The notes under the pieces: generated by a model
Seen by the model: only the letters and a program-made list of their open reading frames with translations
The model's database searches: none
What the model was told of the DNA's origin: nothing
NCBI GenBank assembly: GCA_031292255.1
Contig: JARLHN010000007.1
Location: forward strand, 37,510-101,509
DNA from: Oryzomonas sp.
Lineage (GTDB): Bacteria; Desulfobacterota; Desulfuromonadia; Geobacterales; Pseudopelobacteraceae
Reading direction: 5' to 3'
DNA: 64,000 nucleotides
Part shown: in pieces, positions 46,478 through 58,000 of the stretch
How positions within the stretch are numbered: position 1 is the first letter of the stretch
How the letters are laid out: each line of letters opens with the position of its first letter
Translations under genes and position numbers: made by a program

Positions 46478-47816
46478 ATATTCCTTTCTTCTGCCGCAGC
46501 CACTCCATCCGTTCAAGGATGTTCTTCTCATAGCCGTGCCCCTTGGGCTCGTAGAACTTCCGCCCGGCCAGCTTCTCCGGCAGGCATTCCTGGCCGGCAT
46601 ACCCTTCCTCATAGTCGTGGTCGTAGAGATACCCCTTGTGGTAGCCCAACTCCTTCATCAGCTTGGTGGGGGCGTTGCGGATGTGCAGGGGGACGGGGAG
46701 GGCGCCACTCTTTTTGACCTCGGACAAGGCGGCGTCGATGCCGGCATAGGATGCGTTCGACTTGGGGGCGGTTGCCAGATAGGTGACCGCCTGTCCCAGG
46801 ATGATGCGCCCCTCGGGTAGACCCACGAACTGGAAGGCCTGAAGGGCTGACACCGCTACCTGCAGGGCCCGCGGGTCGGCGTTGCCGATGTCCTCGGAAG
46901 CCAGGACGATCATGCGCCGCAGTATGAAGAGCGGGTCCTCGCCCGCCTCCAGCATGCGGGCCAGCCAGTAGAGGGCCGCATCAGGGTCGCTGCCGCGCAG
47001 GGACTTGATAAAGGCCGAGATGACGTTGTAATGCTCTTCGCCCCCCTTGTCGTACAAAAGGGCCTTTTTCTGCAACGCCTCCTGCACGGTTTCCATGGTT
47101 ATGATGCCGTCTGTCGTAAGCCCCGCAGCAACCTCAAGGGTGTTCAGGGCGATGCGGGCGTCACCGCCGCACTGGTCGGCCAGGAACACGAGCGCATCAT
47201 CGTCGGCCGTGAGCCCGAGGCTGCCGAGTCCACGTTCCGTGTCGCTCAGCGCCTGGCGCAGAATGGTCCCTACCGTGGCTGCATCCAGTTGATTCAGGGT
47301 CAGTACGCGGCAGCGCGAGAGGAGCGGCGCGATTACCTCGAAGGAGGGGTTTTCGGTGGTGGCGCCGATGATGGTGACGACCCCCTTTTCCACGTAGGGG
47401 AGAAAGGCGTCCTGCTGGGATTTGTTGAAACGGTGGATCTCATCCACGAAGAGGATGGTGCGGGCGCCGCGGGCGGCATACCCCTCCGCTTCACGGAAGA
47501 TCTCGCGGATTTCCTTGATGCCTGAAAGGATGGCTGAGAAGAAAATGAAGTGGGATTTGGTTTCCCGTGCAATGACGTGGGCCAGGGTGGTTTTGCCGCA
47601 GCCGGGAGGGCCCCAGAAGATCAACGAGGAAACGTTGTCGGTCTCGATCATCCGCCGCAGGATGCGCCCTTCGCCCAGCAGGTGCTCCTGCCCGATGAAC
47701 TCGGCGACGTTGCGCGGCCGCATGCGTTCCGCCAAGGGTGCGTTTGCCGGAACCGGTTGGTTTCGCGGATTGTCACCGGAGGAATCCCAAAGAGTAGGTG
47801 TCTTCATGGGCTGCAT
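46476..47816 (-). CDS. rarA: Replication-associated recombination protein A
   Basis: 446 residues. AAA+ ATPase of the RarA/MgsA/WRNIP1 family that acts at stalled forks. Motifs: LAERMRPRNVAEFIGQEHLL, Walker A IFWGPPGCGKTTLAHVIA, Walker B ILFVDEIHRFNKSQQD, sensor ATTENPSFEV. The C-terminal tetramerisation domain begins near NVISAFIKSLRGSDPDAALYWLARML. It starts six bases after the glgP stop, so the two are co-transcribed. Confidence 0.95.
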   Translation of the reverse strand: MQPMKTPTLWDSSGDNPRNQPVPANAPLAERMRPRNVAEFIGQEHLLGEGRILRRMIETDNVSSLIFWGPPGCGKTTLAHVIARETKSHFIFFSAILSGIKEIREIFREAEGYAARGARTILFVDEIHRFNKSQQDAFLPYVEKGVVTIIGATTENPSFEVIAPLLSRCRVLTLNQLDAATVGTILRQALSDTERGLGSLGLTADDDALVFLADQCGGDARIALNTLEVAAGLTTDGIITMETVQEALQKKALLYDKGGEEHYNVISAFIKSLRGSDPDAALYWLARMLEAGEDPLFILRRMIVLASEDIGNADPRALQVAVSALQAFQFVGLPEGRIILGQAVTYLATAPKSNASYAGIDAALSEVKKSGALPVPLHIRNAPTKLMKELGYHKGYLYDHDYEEGYAGQECLPEKLAGRKFYEPKGHGYEKNILERMEWLRQKKGI

Positions 47817-47822
47817 TCCGGG

Positions 47823-50315
47823 TCAGGCCAGGTCGCGCCGGTTGTGTCGGCCGACCTTTTCGGGTTTGACGTCCCAGATGTCCCGGGCATACTCGGCGAT
47901 GGTGCGGTCGCTGGAGAACTTGCCCATGCCGGCCGTGTTGAGGATCGATCTGCGAGTCCATTCATGGGGGTGCCGGTAGAGCCGGTCCACCTCGTCCTGG
48001 CAGGCTACATAGGAGGCATAGTCGGCCAGGAGCAGGTAGGAATCATGGACCAGCAGGCTGTCCACTATCGGTTTGAACAGGCCGGGATCGTTCGGTGTGA
48101 AGGAGCCGCCGGCGATCATATCCATGGCCTGCTGCAATTCCGGGTTGTGGCGGCAATAATCGCTGGGGCGGTATCCGGCGTGCTTCAGGCTGTCCACCTG
48201 CTCGGCGTTCATGCCGAAAATGAAGATGTTGTCGCGGCCGACCTCCTCCATGATCTCAATATTGGCGCCGTCCAACGTCCCGATGGTAAGGGCGCCGTTT
48301 AGGGCGTACTTCATGTTGCCGGTGCCGGACGCCTCGGTCCCTGCGGTGGATATCTGTTCCGACAGGTCGGCTGCCGGAAAGACGATCTCGGCCAGGGATA
48401 CGTTGTAATTGGCCAGGAAAACCACCTTGAGCAAGTCATGGGCCTCCGGATCGTTGTTGATGACCTCTCCTACGGCATTGATCAGGCGGATGATCAACTT
48501 GGCCATGTAGTAGGAAGGCGCCGCCTTGCCGCTGAAGATGACCGTGCGGGGGGCGATGTTCAGGCCCGGATTAGCCTTGATGCGGTTGTAGCGGGTGATG
48601 ACGTGGAGAACGTTGAGTAGTTGCCGTTTGTACTCATGGATGCGCTTGGTCTGACAGTCGAACAGGGTGTCGGCAGAGACCTGGATACCGTTGTTGCGGT
48701 AGATATGGTCTGCCAGCCTCTGTTTGTTGGCGCGCTTGACCTCCTGCCACTGTTGCTGGAAATCCCGGTCATCCGCCAATGCCCGCAGTTTGCGCATCTC
48801 TTCCAGGTTGGTGACCCACCCGTCCCCGATCTTGGAAGAGATCAGGTCCGACAGCCAGGGGTTGGCATACTTGAGCCAGCGCCGCTGGGTGATGCCGTTG
48901 GTCTTGTTGTTGAAGCGCTCCGGCCAGAGGGCGAAGAAGTCGCGGAACAGGCTGTTCCTCAGGATGTCGCTGTGCAGGACCGACACTCCGTTGATGGAGT
49001 GACTGCCGACAATAGCCAGGTGAGCCATGCGGATATGTTTTTCCCCATCTTCCCCCACAATGGACAAGCGGCGTAACCGGTCGCTGTCTCCGGGGAACCG
49101 GGTGGCGGCCGCCTTGAGGAAATGGTCGTTGATCCGGTAAATAATCTGCAGGTGGCGCGGCAGAATGTTTTCCAGCATGCGCACAGGCCATTTTTCCAGG
49201 GCCTCGGGCAGGATGGTGTGGTTGGTGTAGGCGAACGTCCGAACAGAGATGTCCCAGGCCGCTTCCCATGACAGCCGCTTCTCGTCAATCAGGATCCGCA
49301 CCAACTCCGGAATGGCCAGGGTAGGGTGGGTGTCGTTGAGTTGGATGGCCACCTTTTCGGGCAGCAGCAGGAGGTCGTCGTGCTTCTTGGCAAAGCGGTA
49401 AAAGATATCCTGTACCGTGGCCGAGGCCAGGAAGTACTCCTGGCGCAAGCGCAACTCCTTGCCCTCGGCCATGTGATCGGCCGGATAGAGCACCTTGGAG
49501 ATGTTTTCGGTCTTCATCTTGGATTCGACCGCGCCTACGTAATTGCCCCGGTTGAAGGATTCAAGTTCGAATTCGCGGGTCGATTTGGCGCTCCAGAGGC
49601 GCATGGTGTTGACCGTCTGGTTGCCGTAGCCCGGCACCGGAACGTCGTAGGCCAGGGCCATGACGTCATGGGTATCGGTCCATGTGTGGCGTTGTTCTCC
49701 GTCCGTATCGCGGTATTCCTCTACCCGGCCTTCGTAGCGGATCTTGTGCAGATGTTCCTGGCGGCCGAATTCCCAGGGGTATTCGTATCGGAGCCAGTTG
49801 TCCGGCACTTCGTACTGGGCGCCGTTGATGATCTTCTGGTAGAACATGCCGTATTCGTAGCGGATGCCGTAGCCGTAGGCCGGCAGACTCATTGTGGCCA
49901 TGGAGTCGAGAAAACAGGCCGCCAACCGTCCGAGGCCGCCGTTGCCCAGCCCCGCGTCCCACTCGGTCTCGGCGATGTCCTTCAGGTCGATCCCCATCTC
50001 CATGAGAGCGTTTTCCCACTCCTCCATGACCCCGAGATTGATCAGGCTGTTGCCCAGGGTGCGGCCCACCAGAAATTCCATGGAGATGTAGTAAACCCGC
50101 TTGGCGTCGTTAATGTAGTAGGATTGTTGGGTGTCGAGCCAGCGTTCCGCCAGCATGTCCCGCACGGCAAAGGCCAGCGCCAGGTAGAGATCGGCCGTGG
50201 TTGCGGAGTACTTGTCCTTGACCAGAGTGTACTGGAGATGCCGCATGAACGAGCGCTGCAAATCGGTGGCAGTCGGCTTCAGGGGAACATCGGGGGCGTT
50301 TTCTGCTGCGATCAT
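47823..50315 (-). CDS. glgP: Glycogen/starch phosphorylase
   Basis: 830 residues, usual length. It releases glucose 1-phosphate from alpha-1,4-glucans. The start at 50315 has GAGGA upstream and gives MIAAENAPDVPLKPTA; the frame extends upstream unsupported. Family marks: DAGLGNGGLGRLAACFLDSM, the PLP region EASGTGNMKYALNGALTIG and LDGANIE. Co-transcribed with rarA. Confidence 0.95.
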   Translation of the reverse strand: MIAAENAPDVPLKPTATDLQRSFMRHLQYTLVKDKYSATTADLYLALAFAVRDMLAERWLDTQQSYYINDAKRVYYISMEFLVGRTLGNSLINLGVMEEWENALMEMGIDLKDIAETEWDAGLGNGGLGRLAACFLDSMATMSLPAYGYGIRYEYGMFYQKIINGAQYEVPDNWLRYEYPWEFGRQEHLHKIRYEGRVEEYRDTDGEQRHTWTDTHDVMALAYDVPVPGYGNQTVNTMRLWSAKSTREFELESFNRGNYVGAVESKMKTENISKVLYPADHMAEGKELRLRQEYFLASATVQDIFYRFAKKHDDLLLLPEKVAIQLNDTHPTLAIPELVRILIDEKRLSWEAAWDISVRTFAYTNHTILPEALEKWPVRMLENILPRHLQIIYRINDHFLKAAATRFPGDSDRLRRLSIVGEDGEKHIRMAHLAIVGSHSINGVSVLHSDILRNSLFRDFFALWPERFNNKTNGITQRRWLKYANPWLSDLISSKIGDGWVTNLEEMRKLRALADDRDFQQQWQEVKRANKQRLADHIYRNNGIQVSADTLFDCQTKRIHEYKRQLLNVLHVITRYNRIKANPGLNIAPRTVIFSGKAAPSYYMAKLIIRLINAVGEVINNDPEAHDLLKVVFLANYNVSLAEIVFPAADLSEQISTAGTEASGTGNMKYALNGALTIGTLDGANIEIMEEVGRDNIFIFGMNAEQVDSLKHAGYRPSDYCRHNPELQQAMDMIAGGSFTPNDPGLFKPIVDSLLVHDSYLLLADYASYVACQDEVDRLYRHPHEWTRRSILNTAGMGKFSSDRTIAEYARDIWDVKPEKVGRHNRRDLA

Positions 50316-50541
50316 GGGGCAATCCTCGATATCGTGTGTGGGGAAAGGACGGAGAAGCAGTATAGCATCCCATGCATCTAATGCAACACCTGCTGTGCGG
50401 GCTATCATAAAAAATTCCAATTAAGTCCTTGGCATTCCGGGTTGACACTGGTCCGCATATATACTATCGTTTAGATCATTTATCCGCATCAATCGGCAGT
50501 TTGGCACTATGAAAATTCGAATCATCGGGGTTGATACCATC

Positions 50542-52203
50542 ATGCGCAGCGACACCATCAAACAGGGACTCGAACGAACACCGCACCGGGCGCTTCTCAA
50601 GGGAACCGGAGTTCCCGACAGCGCCTTTGAAAAGCCGTTCATCGGCGTGGCAACCAGCTTTACCGATCTGATTCCGGGCCATTCCGGCATGCGCGACCTG
50701 GAGCGTTTCATCGAGAAAGGCATCCATTCCGGCGGCGGCTATGCCTTTTTCTTCGGCATCCCCGGCGTCTGTGACGGCATTGCCATGGGACACAAGGGGA
50801 TGCACTATTCCTTGCCAACCCGCGAACTGATCGCCGACATGGTGGAGTCGGTGGCCGAGGCGCACCGGCTGGACGGCTTGGTGCTGCTGACCAACTGCGA
50901 CAAGATCACCCCCGGCATGCTGATGGCCGCCGCGCGCCTGAACATCCCCTGCATCATCGTCACCGCCGGGCCGATGATGAGCGGCCGTGCCCAATCCGGC
51001 CGCAAATACTCGTTCGTCACCGACACCTTCGAGGCCATGGCCCGCTACAAGGCCGGCGTGATCGACGACAAGGAACTCAAGATCTGCGAGGACAACGCCT
51101 GCCCCGGCATGGGCTCTTGCCAGGGGTTGTTCACCGCCAATACCATGGCCATCCTGACCGAGACCATGGGGATGAGCCTGCCGCGTTGCGGCACCGCCCT
51201 TGCTGTCTCGGCCCTCAAGCGGCGCATCGCCTTTGCCTCGGGCGAGAAGATCGTCGAACTGGTGCACAACGACGTCAAACCCCGCGACATCCTGACCCGC
51301 GCGGCCTTCGAGAACGCCATCCGGGTGGATTTGGCCCTGGGGGGTTCGTCCAACACCGTGTTGCACCTCTTGGCCATTGCCCGGGAGGCAGGTGTGGACC
51401 TGCCGCTGGAGACCTTTGACATACTGGCCAAGGATACCCCGCAACTGGCCTCCATGAACCCGGCCGGCGAATATTTCATGGAGGACCTGGATGTGGCCGG
51501 CGGCGTCAGCGGCGTGCTCAAACAGCTGGGAGACAAGATCAAGGATGCTCCGACCCTGTTCGGCCTGACCACACTTCAGTTGGCGGACAGCATCGCCAAC
51601 ATCGACGAAGAAGTCATCCGACCGCTCTCCAACCCGATCAAGAAAGAGGGGGGCATCGCCATCCTCTCGGGCAGCCTTGCCCCCAAGGGGGCGGTGGTCA
51701 AACAGTCAGGCGTGTCGGCCGCCATGATGCAGTTCGAGGGGACGGCCCGCTGCTTCGATGCCGAGGAAAAGGCGATGGCGGCCATCATGGAGGGGAGGAT
51801 CACCTCGGGTGATGTGGTGGTGATCCGCTACGAAGGGCCCAAGGGCGGTCCCGGCATGCGCGAGATGCTGGCCCCCACGGCGGCCATCATGGGGATGGGG
51901 CTCGGCGATTCGGTGGCACTCGTGACAGACGGCCGTTTCTCCGGCGGCACCCGCGGACCCTGCATCGGCCACATCTCGCCGGAAGCGGCCGAAGGGGGGC
52001 CGATTGCCCTGGTGGAGGAAGGGGACCGCATCCTGCTCGATATCCCCAATCGCCGCCTGGAGCTTTTGGTTGATGAAGCCACGCTGGCCGCACGCCGGGC
52101 TCTCTGGAAGGCGCCCGAGGCCAAGATCAAGACCGGCTGGTTGGCGCGATACGCCAAACTTGTCACCTCGGCCCACACCGGCGCCGTGGTCACGGCTGAT
52201 TAA
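50542..52203 (+). CDS. ilvD: Dihydroxy-acid dehydratase
   Basis: 553 residues, family length. It dehydrates dihydroxy acids to keto acids for Val, Ile and Leu. Start at 50542 gives [19 protein letters not shown]; an in-frame ATG at 50509 has no ribosome site. Iron-sulfur cysteines: [34 protein letters not shown]. Also [20 protein letters not shown] promoter-like TTGACA is at 50442. R1 copy 3 begins two bases after the stop. Confidence 0.95.
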   Translation: MRSDTIKQGLERTPHRALLKGTGVPDSAFEKPFIGVATSFTDLIPGHSGMRDLERFIEKGIHSGGGYAFFFGIPGVCDGIAMGHKGMHYSLPTRELIADMVESVAEAHRLDGLVLLTNCDKITPGMLMAAARLNIPCIIVTAGPMMSGRAQSGRKYSFVTDTFEAMARYKAGVIDDKELKICEDNACPGMGSCQGLFTANTMAILTETMGMSLPRCGTALAVSALKRRIAFASGEKIVELVHNDVKPRDILTRAAFENAIRVDLALGGSSNTVLHLLAIAREAGVDLPLETFDILAKDTPQLASMNPAGEYFMEDLDVAGGVSGVLKQLGDKIKDAPTLFGLTTLQLADSIANIDEEVIRPLSNPIKKEGGIAILSGSLAPKGAVVKQSGVSAAMMQFEGTARCFDAEEKAMAAIMEGRITSGDVVVIRYEGPKGGPGMREMLAPTAAIMGMGLGDSVALVTDGRFSGGTRGPCIGHISPEAAEGGPIALVEEGDRILLDIPNRRLELLVDEATLAARRALWKAPEAKIKTGWLARYAKLVTSAHTGAVVTAD

Positions 52204-52204
52204 G

Positions 52205-52336
52205 AGGTTGTTGAAAAACAGCCATCAGGCCTTCGTCCTTGAAAGCCCGTTCGTGCGACGTAGCGCTGCTACGCCTCCTCAGGGCATTCTGCGGGTGCGA
52301 CGATCTGACTATTTTTGAACAACCTCAGTTTTCAAT
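52205..52336 (+). repeat. R1 intergenic inverted-repeat element, copy 3
   Basis: Opens AGGTTGTTGAAAAACAGCC and closes GACTATTTTTGAACAACCT then CAGTTTTCAA. Central hairpin CGTAGC, GCT, GCTACG. It starts one base after the ilvD stop. Confidence 0.87.
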
Positions 52337-52404
52337 GGTCTGTTAATAATTCCGGGGTTGATGTACCTGCATTGAGTACCGGAGTGCGATTAAAAGGAGG
52401 AACC

Positions 52405-52479
52405 ATGGAAACGCTTGCGCATATGTCGGTTGTTTCCGCCCTGCATGTCCATGCTTCAGTGACGGCGCGAAAACGATAG
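52405..52479 (+). CDS. Short leader-like ORF ahead of ilvB
   Basis: 24 residues, starting METLAHMSVVSALHVHASV, with a near-perfect AAAGGAGG four bases before ATG, the strongest ribosome site nearby. It is Val/Ala-rich (four Val, four Ala, two Leu), and sits 81 bp before ilvB, which suits a regulatory leader peptide. A hairpin at 52495-52520 follows but lacks a T-run. Translation is likely; the regulatory role is a suggestion. Confidence 0.5.
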   Translation: METLAHMSVVSALHVHASVTARKR

Positions 52480-52494
52480 GTTCCGATAGTACGG

Positions 52495-52520
52495 CACAAC
52501 CACCGCAGAGGCGGTTTGTG
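52495..52520 (+). other. Stem-loop after the leader-like ORF
   Basis: CACAA and TTGTG outer stem, CCGC and GCGG inner stem, loop AGAG, small internal loop. No T-run follows, so it is not an evident terminator; it could be a pause or anti-anti structure. Confidence 0.4.
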
Positions 52521-52560
52521 ACACTCGTTTCAACCATCCATACATTCAGAGGTATCACCC

Positions 52561-54261
52561 ATGAAAATGAACGGTGCACGAATATTGCTGGAATGTCTCA
52601 AAAAGGAAGGTGTGGACACGGTCTTCGGCTATCCGGGAGGAACCGTGATCAACATCTACAACGAACTGTTCAGTTTTAAGGACATCAACCATATCCTGCC
52701 GCGCCACGAACAGGCCGGCACCCATGCGGCAGACGGTTATGCCCGCGCCACCGGCAGGGTCGGCGTCGCCATAGCCACCTCCGGGCCCGGCGCCACCAAC
52801 ACCGTGACCGGCATCGCCACGGCCTACATGGATTCGATCCCCATGGTGATCGTCACCGGTCAGGTGCCGACGGCTCTGATCGGCAATGACGCCTTTCAGG
52901 AGGTGGACATCATCGGCATCACCCGCTCCTGCACCAAACACAATTTTCTCGTGCGGGACGTGAAGGACTTGGCCATGATCATGAAAAAGGCCTTCTACAT
53001 CGCCCGCAGCGGCCGCCCCGGCCCGGTGCTGGTGGACCTCCCCAAGGACGTGCAGATCGCCCAGACCGAATTCGCCTACCCGGACACGGTGGAGATCCGC
53101 AGCTACAAGCCGAATCTGGAAGGGCATCCCCGCCAGGTGGAAAAAGCGGTGGCAATGCTGCTCGAATCCCACCGGCCGGTGATCTACGTCGGGGGCGGTG
53201 TTATCCTGGGCAATGCCGCCGATGAATTGACCAACCTGGCCCGCAAACTGTCGGTGCCGGTGACCACAACCCTGATGGGGCTCGGCTCGTTCCCGGAAAA
53301 CGACACGCTTTCGCTGGGCATGCTGGGGATGCACGGTTCGTACTACGCGAATATGGCCATGACCCACAGCGACCTGATCATTGCCGTGGGGGCGCGCTTC
53401 GATGACCGGGTGACCGGCAAGATCGCCACGTTTGCGCCCAGTGCCAAGATTATCCACATCGACGTGGACCCGACCTCTATCAAGAAAAACGTGCGGGTCG
53501 ATCTGCCGATCGTAGGGGACGTGAGGGATGTGCTGGCCAGGATGATCAAGCTGTCGGACAAGCAAAAGGAAAAAGTCGTTGAGCTCAAAGCGGCCCTGGC
53601 TCCCTGGCACGAGGATATTGCCGACTGGAAGACCAAGCATCCCCTTGGGTACAAACAGAGTTCGACCGTCATCAAGCCGCAGTTCGTCATCCAGAAACTG
53701 CGGGAACTGTCCGACGATGACGCCATCATTGCCACCGACGTGGGGCAGCACCAGATGTGGACCGCCCAGTTCTTCCAGTTCAACAAGCCGCGCACGCTGC
53801 TCTCATCGGGCGGGCTCGGCACCATGGGGTACGGCCTGCCGGCCGCCATGGGTGCTCAGGCCGCCTTCCCCGAACGCCAGGTGATCGCCATCTGCGGCGA
53901 TGGGGGGGTACAGATGAACATCCAGGAGATCGCCACGCTGGTGCAGAATCGCCTGCCGGTCAAGATCGTGATCCTGAACAACAACTTCCTCGGCATGGTG
54001 CGGCAATGGCAGGAGCTGTTCTTCGACAAACGCTACTCCCAAACCTGCATGGAGCTGCCCATCGATTTCGTCAAACTGGCCGATGCCTATGGGGCCAAAG
54101 GATTCAGCACCTCCAAGCCGGGCGAGGTGGAGATGGTCATCAAGCAAGCCTTCAAGGAAAAGGGACCGGTGATCATGGAGTTCAAGATCGCACGCGAGGA
54201 AAAAGTGCTGCCCATGGTTCCGGCCGGAGCGTCGCTGAACGAGATGGTGTTGAATGCGTAA
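52561..54261 (+). CDS. ilvB: Acetolactate synthase large subunit
   Basis: 566 residues. Thiamine diphosphate and FAD enzyme that makes acetolactate or acetohydroxybutyrate. Catalytic Glu in [40 protein letters not shown] part [16 protein letters not shown] motif [15 protein letters not shown] to [14 protein letters not shown]. The ilvN gene is 152 bp downstream, separated by an R4 repeat. Confidence 0.96.
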   Translation: MKMNGARILLECLKKEGVDTVFGYPGGTVINIYNELFSFKDINHILPRHEQAGTHAADGYARATGRVGVAIATSGPGATNTVTGIATAYMDSIPMVIVTGQVPTALIGNDAFQEVDIIGITRSCTKHNFLVRDVKDLAMIMKKAFYIARSGRPGPVLVDLPKDVQIAQTEFAYPDTVEIRSYKPNLEGHPRQVEKAVAMLLESHRPVIYVGGGVILGNAADELTNLARKLSVPVTTTLMGLGSFPENDTLSLGMLGMHGSYYANMAMTHSDLIIAVGARFDDRVTGKIATFAPSAKIIHIDVDPTSIKKNVRVDLPIVGDVRDVLARMIKLSDKQKEKVVELKAALAPWHEDIADWKTKHPLGYKQSSTVIKPQFVIQKLRELSDDDAIIATDVGQHQMWTAQFFQFNKPRTLLSSGGLGTMGYGLPAAMGAQAAFPERQVIAICGDGGVQMNIQEIATLVQNRLPVKIVILNNNFLGMVRQWQELFFDKRYSQTCMELPIDFVKLADAYGAKGFSTSKPGEVEMVIKQAFKEKGPVIMEFKIAREEKVLPMVPAGASLNEMVLNA

Positions 54262-54280
54262 TTGATTGAATTTGCCTCGG

Positions 54281-54383
54281 AGCCATAGAGACACGGAGGA
54301 GATTCTAAGGTTCCCTCCCCCCGATGGGGCGAGGAACGAAGATTCTTTTTTTGACGTTCTTTGCGCTTCAGTGTCTCTGTGGC
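54281..54383. repeat. R4 intergenic repeat between ilvB and ilvN
   Basis: Ends AGCCATAGAGACACGGAGG and GTGTCTCTGTGGC. The centre is a CCCTCCCCCCGATGGGGCGAGG hairpin. It must be transcribed within the ilvBN mRNA. Confidence 0.75.
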
Positions 54384-54413
54384 AAATATGATTCAGACTT
54401 TCTGGAGGTCTCC

Positions 54414-54905
54414 ATGCAACATACTATTTCGGTGCTGGTTGAAAACGAATTCGGCGTGCTTTCCCGCGTGGCAAGCCTTTTCTCGGGACGCGGCTTCAAT
54501 ATCGACTCCCTGACCGTTGCCCCGACCAATGAGGAGGGGCTCTCGCGGATGACCATCGCCACCCGTGGCGACGAACAGATCCTCGAACAGATCACCAAAC
54601 AGCTCAACAAGTTGGTCGATGTGCTCAAGGTGATCGATTTCAGCGACGACAGCGCCATCGAACGCGAGATGGTCCTGGTCAAGGTCACGGCCGAGGATGA
54701 GAATCGCGCCGAGGTGCTGCGGATCGTTGATATCTTCCGCGCCAAGATCATCGATGTGACACCCAAGTCGTACACCATCGAGGCCACCGGAAATCCGGTC
54801 AAGATGGATGCCCTCCTGGAATTGCTCCGGCCGCTGGGGTTGAAGGAGTTGGTCCGCACAGGCGCCGTTGCCATCGGCCGTGGCGTCAAAGGATGGAAGG
54901 GGTAG
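54414..54905 (+). CDS. ilvN: Acetolactate synthase small subunit
   Basis: 163 residues from ATG 54414, with TGGAGG upstream; the frame extends into the repeat. N-terminal ACT domain MQHTISVLVENEFGVLSRVA and SRMTIATRGDEQILEQI; C-terminal domain EAKVTAEDENRA-type VLVKVTAEDENRAEVLRIVD. It activates IlvB and confers valine feedback. Followed by a terminator. Confidence 0.95.
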   Translation: MQHTISVLVENEFGVLSRVASLFSGRGFNIDSLTVAPTNEEGLSRMTIATRGDEQILEQITKQLNKLVDVLKVIDFSDDSAIEREMVLVKVTAEDENRAEVLRIVDIFRAKIIDVTPKSYTIEATGNPVKMDALLELLRPLGLKELVRTGAVAIGRGVKGWKG

Positions 54906-54930
54906 GGGCAACAATCGCGGGTACAGCCGC

Positions 54931-54967
54931 AAAAGGCCGCGCAGTTACCGTCTGTGCGGCCTTTTTT
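54931..54967 (+). terminator. Terminator after ilvN
   Basis: AAAAGGCCGCGCAG and CTGTGCGGCCTTTTTT form a stem of about 13 bp with one mismatch and a loop of about seven, ending in a T-run. Confidence 0.88.
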
Positions 54968-55065
54968 GTTGGGTGGTTTATAAATCAATTATAATTTTGA
55001 TGCGTTGTGGTATTATTTACCGAAAAGGATCCCTTTTGCTGATCCGGCTCTGTCGCGAGGTCGCC

Positions 55066-58000
55066 ATGTCGAAACGAATCAAGATAGCCCTCATCATTGC
55101 AGGCGTCGCGGCCGCGATAGTTCTTTTCTGCGGTGCCGTGCTGCCGCTCATCGTCCGCAGCCAGGCCGTCTCGGCCATTGAAGAGGCCACCGGCAGGAAA
55201 ACCCGCATCGAAAAGGTCGGCATCAATCCCTTCACCCTTACCGTTACGGTCAGCGGCCTTGCCATCGAGGAGAAGGGAGGCGGCCCATTTGCCTCCATCG
55301 GCCGCCTGCGCGCCTCACTCAGCCCGGCCTCGATCTACCGGCGCGCCCTGATTCTCTCCCAGGTCTCCGTTGATACGCCTTCCATCTCCTTTGCCCGCCT
55401 TGCCGCCAACAGGTACAGCTTCAACGACATCATCGAGCGCCAGCAGGCCAAGCCCAAAAAAGAATCCAAGGGAGAATTCCACTTCTCCATCAACAATATC
55501 ACCCTCGATAACGGTTCCGTGGATTTCGACGATCAGGCTGTGGCTGGGGGGAGAAAGCACACGGTCCGCAACCTCAGGATTGCGGTCCCTTTTATCAGCA
55601 ACATCCCCTATCTGGTGGAGAAATACACTGACCCCCGCATCTCGGCCCAGGTGAACGGCGCGCCCTTCAGTTTTTCCGGCAAGGTGAAACCGCTCAGCAA
55701 ATCCATGGAAACATCGGTGCACATCGACCTTAGGCAGCTCGACCTGCCCGGCTATGTGGCCTATGTGCCGGTCAGGCCGCCGGCTGATCTGGCGTCCGGC
55801 AAACTGACCATCGCCACGGATGTCAGCTATCGCGTATCGGCCGACAAAAAGCCGGAACTGGCTGTCAAGGGTCTGGTACGACTGGACGATGTTACCGTCA
55901 ACCTGAAAGAAGGTCAGCCGTTGTTCAGGCTTCCATCGCTCCAGATGCGCGCATCGGACCTGGAAATCTTTACTCGGCGTTTTCTGCTGGATACGGTCGC
56001 AATGGAGGGGTTCGAGTTGTTCGCCAGCCGCAGTGCCGCAGGGGAGTGGATGTACCAACGCCTGCTGCCGCAACCGGCCGGGGCGGGCAAAAAACCGGTT
56101 GCGGAGGCCGCTAAGGCGACAGGGCCGGCTGCGAAGGACAACGCCGGGATGCTGGTGCGGATCGGCTCATTCGATTTTAAAAACGGCGTGCTCCACATCA
56201 GCGACGCCCTTCCCAAAGGAGGCTTCAAGGGGAACGTCACCGGGATCGATGCAACGGTGAAAGGCTTCACCACCGAGCCCGGCAAAGCGGCTGATTACGA
56301 GGTGTCGCTGCTCCTGGACCATGACACGGGCTTCAACGCCAATGGCGCCGTTACCCTGGCGCCCCTCAAGGCCACGGTTTCTGCCGAGCTGAACGACCTG
56401 AAGCTCCAGAGAGGATGGCCGTACCTGGCCAGCTTCCTGACAGCGCCGCTCAAGGGAAACCTGGACCTGTCCGTCGAGGCGGCCTATTCGCCGGAGAGCG
56501 GGCTGGACGTTGAACGGGCAGATCTGGCCCTAAGCGGGCTCTCGGCGCGCTACGGCGACAAGGAAGGGCTCGACCTGAAGCGTCTGGAGGTGAACGGCGC
56601 TGCCTACCGGCAAAAAGAGAACCGCCTTGACCTGGAGAACATCACGCTTGCCCAGGGCACTGTCTCACTCTCCCGCGAGGCGGATGGCGGGATCTCGGTC
56701 CTGTCCCTGTTGAGGAAGCCGCAAGGGACACCCGCGAAAAAGGCCGCATCCGTGAAAAAAGCCGCTTCGACAGCGGGACAGCCTCATGCCAAGGGGTTCA
56801 CCTACCACATCAAAAAAGTCCGCTTCGACAGGCTTGCCGGTTCCTTCACCGATAAGACGCTCAAGGAACGGCCACGCTTCGCGTTGCGCAACACCAGCCT
56901 GAGTCTGGCTAATCTGAACGGTCCGAAATTCACGCCGATGACGCTGCGCTTCTCCTCGATCTTCAACAAGGACACCCCGCTCAAGGCCGGCGGTACGATC
57001 ACACCCACCCCTTTCCGCTACCGAGGGAGCATCAGCGTGGGGCGGCTGCCGTTACGCGATTTTGAAGCCTATTTTCCCTCAAATATCAATGTCTTCATCC
57101 TGAGCGGCTTTGCCGACACCACCCTGAATGTGGATATCGCGCTCAAGGACGGCAAACCGACCGGCACGTTCAAGGGGAGTGCCGGCATCCGGGGCTTCCA
57201 CGCCATCGACACCGTGGCCGAAGAAGACCTGCTCAAGTGGGAGAGCCTGCAACTGGACGACATCCAGGGCAACCTGGAACCGTTCAGTCTGTCTCTGCGC
57301 CAGATTGCGCTGAATGGAGTCTACTCACGCATCATCGTGCTCAAGGACGGCACCCTGAACCTGCAAAACCTGGTGAAACAGCCTAAACAGGAGCCGGCTC
57401 CGGCTTTGGCAAATGTGGCGTCTGCTCCTCCCCCGCTGTCCGGGGCGCCGGTTGCCGGCACCAGAGTTTCTCCACAAGCGACATCTGCCAAAAAGCAGAT
57501 CCAGATCGGCAGCGTGACGATCCAGGATGGCACCCTGTCCTTTACCGACAACCACCTGCCGCAGCATTTTGCCACCACCTTCTACAACCTGGGCGGCCGG
57601 GTCAGCGGCCTCAGCTCCGAGGAATCGAAGTTTGCCGATGTGGACCTGCGCGGCAATCTGGAAAACCACTCGCCGCTCCAGATCACCGGCCGGATCAACC
57701 CGCTGCGGGACGACCTGTTCGTGGACCTGAAGGTCTCCTTCCGCGACATCGAACTCTCGCCGGTTACCCCCTATTCGGGTACCTATCTGGGCTACACGGT
57801 GGAAAAGGGCAAGCTCTTCCTGGACTTGACGTACCATATCGACAAGAAACAGCTCGATGCCTCCAACAACATTTTCATCGACCAGTTCACTTTCGGCGAC
57901 AAGGTGGCGAGCGACAAGGCCACCAAAATGCCGGTCAAACTGGGGCTGGCTTTGCTCAAGGACCGCAAGGGTGAGATTCATCTGGACGTGCCGGTCACCG

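Noticed and set aside
52495-52520. Terminator ahead of ilvB
   Set aside because: No T-run follows the hairpin.
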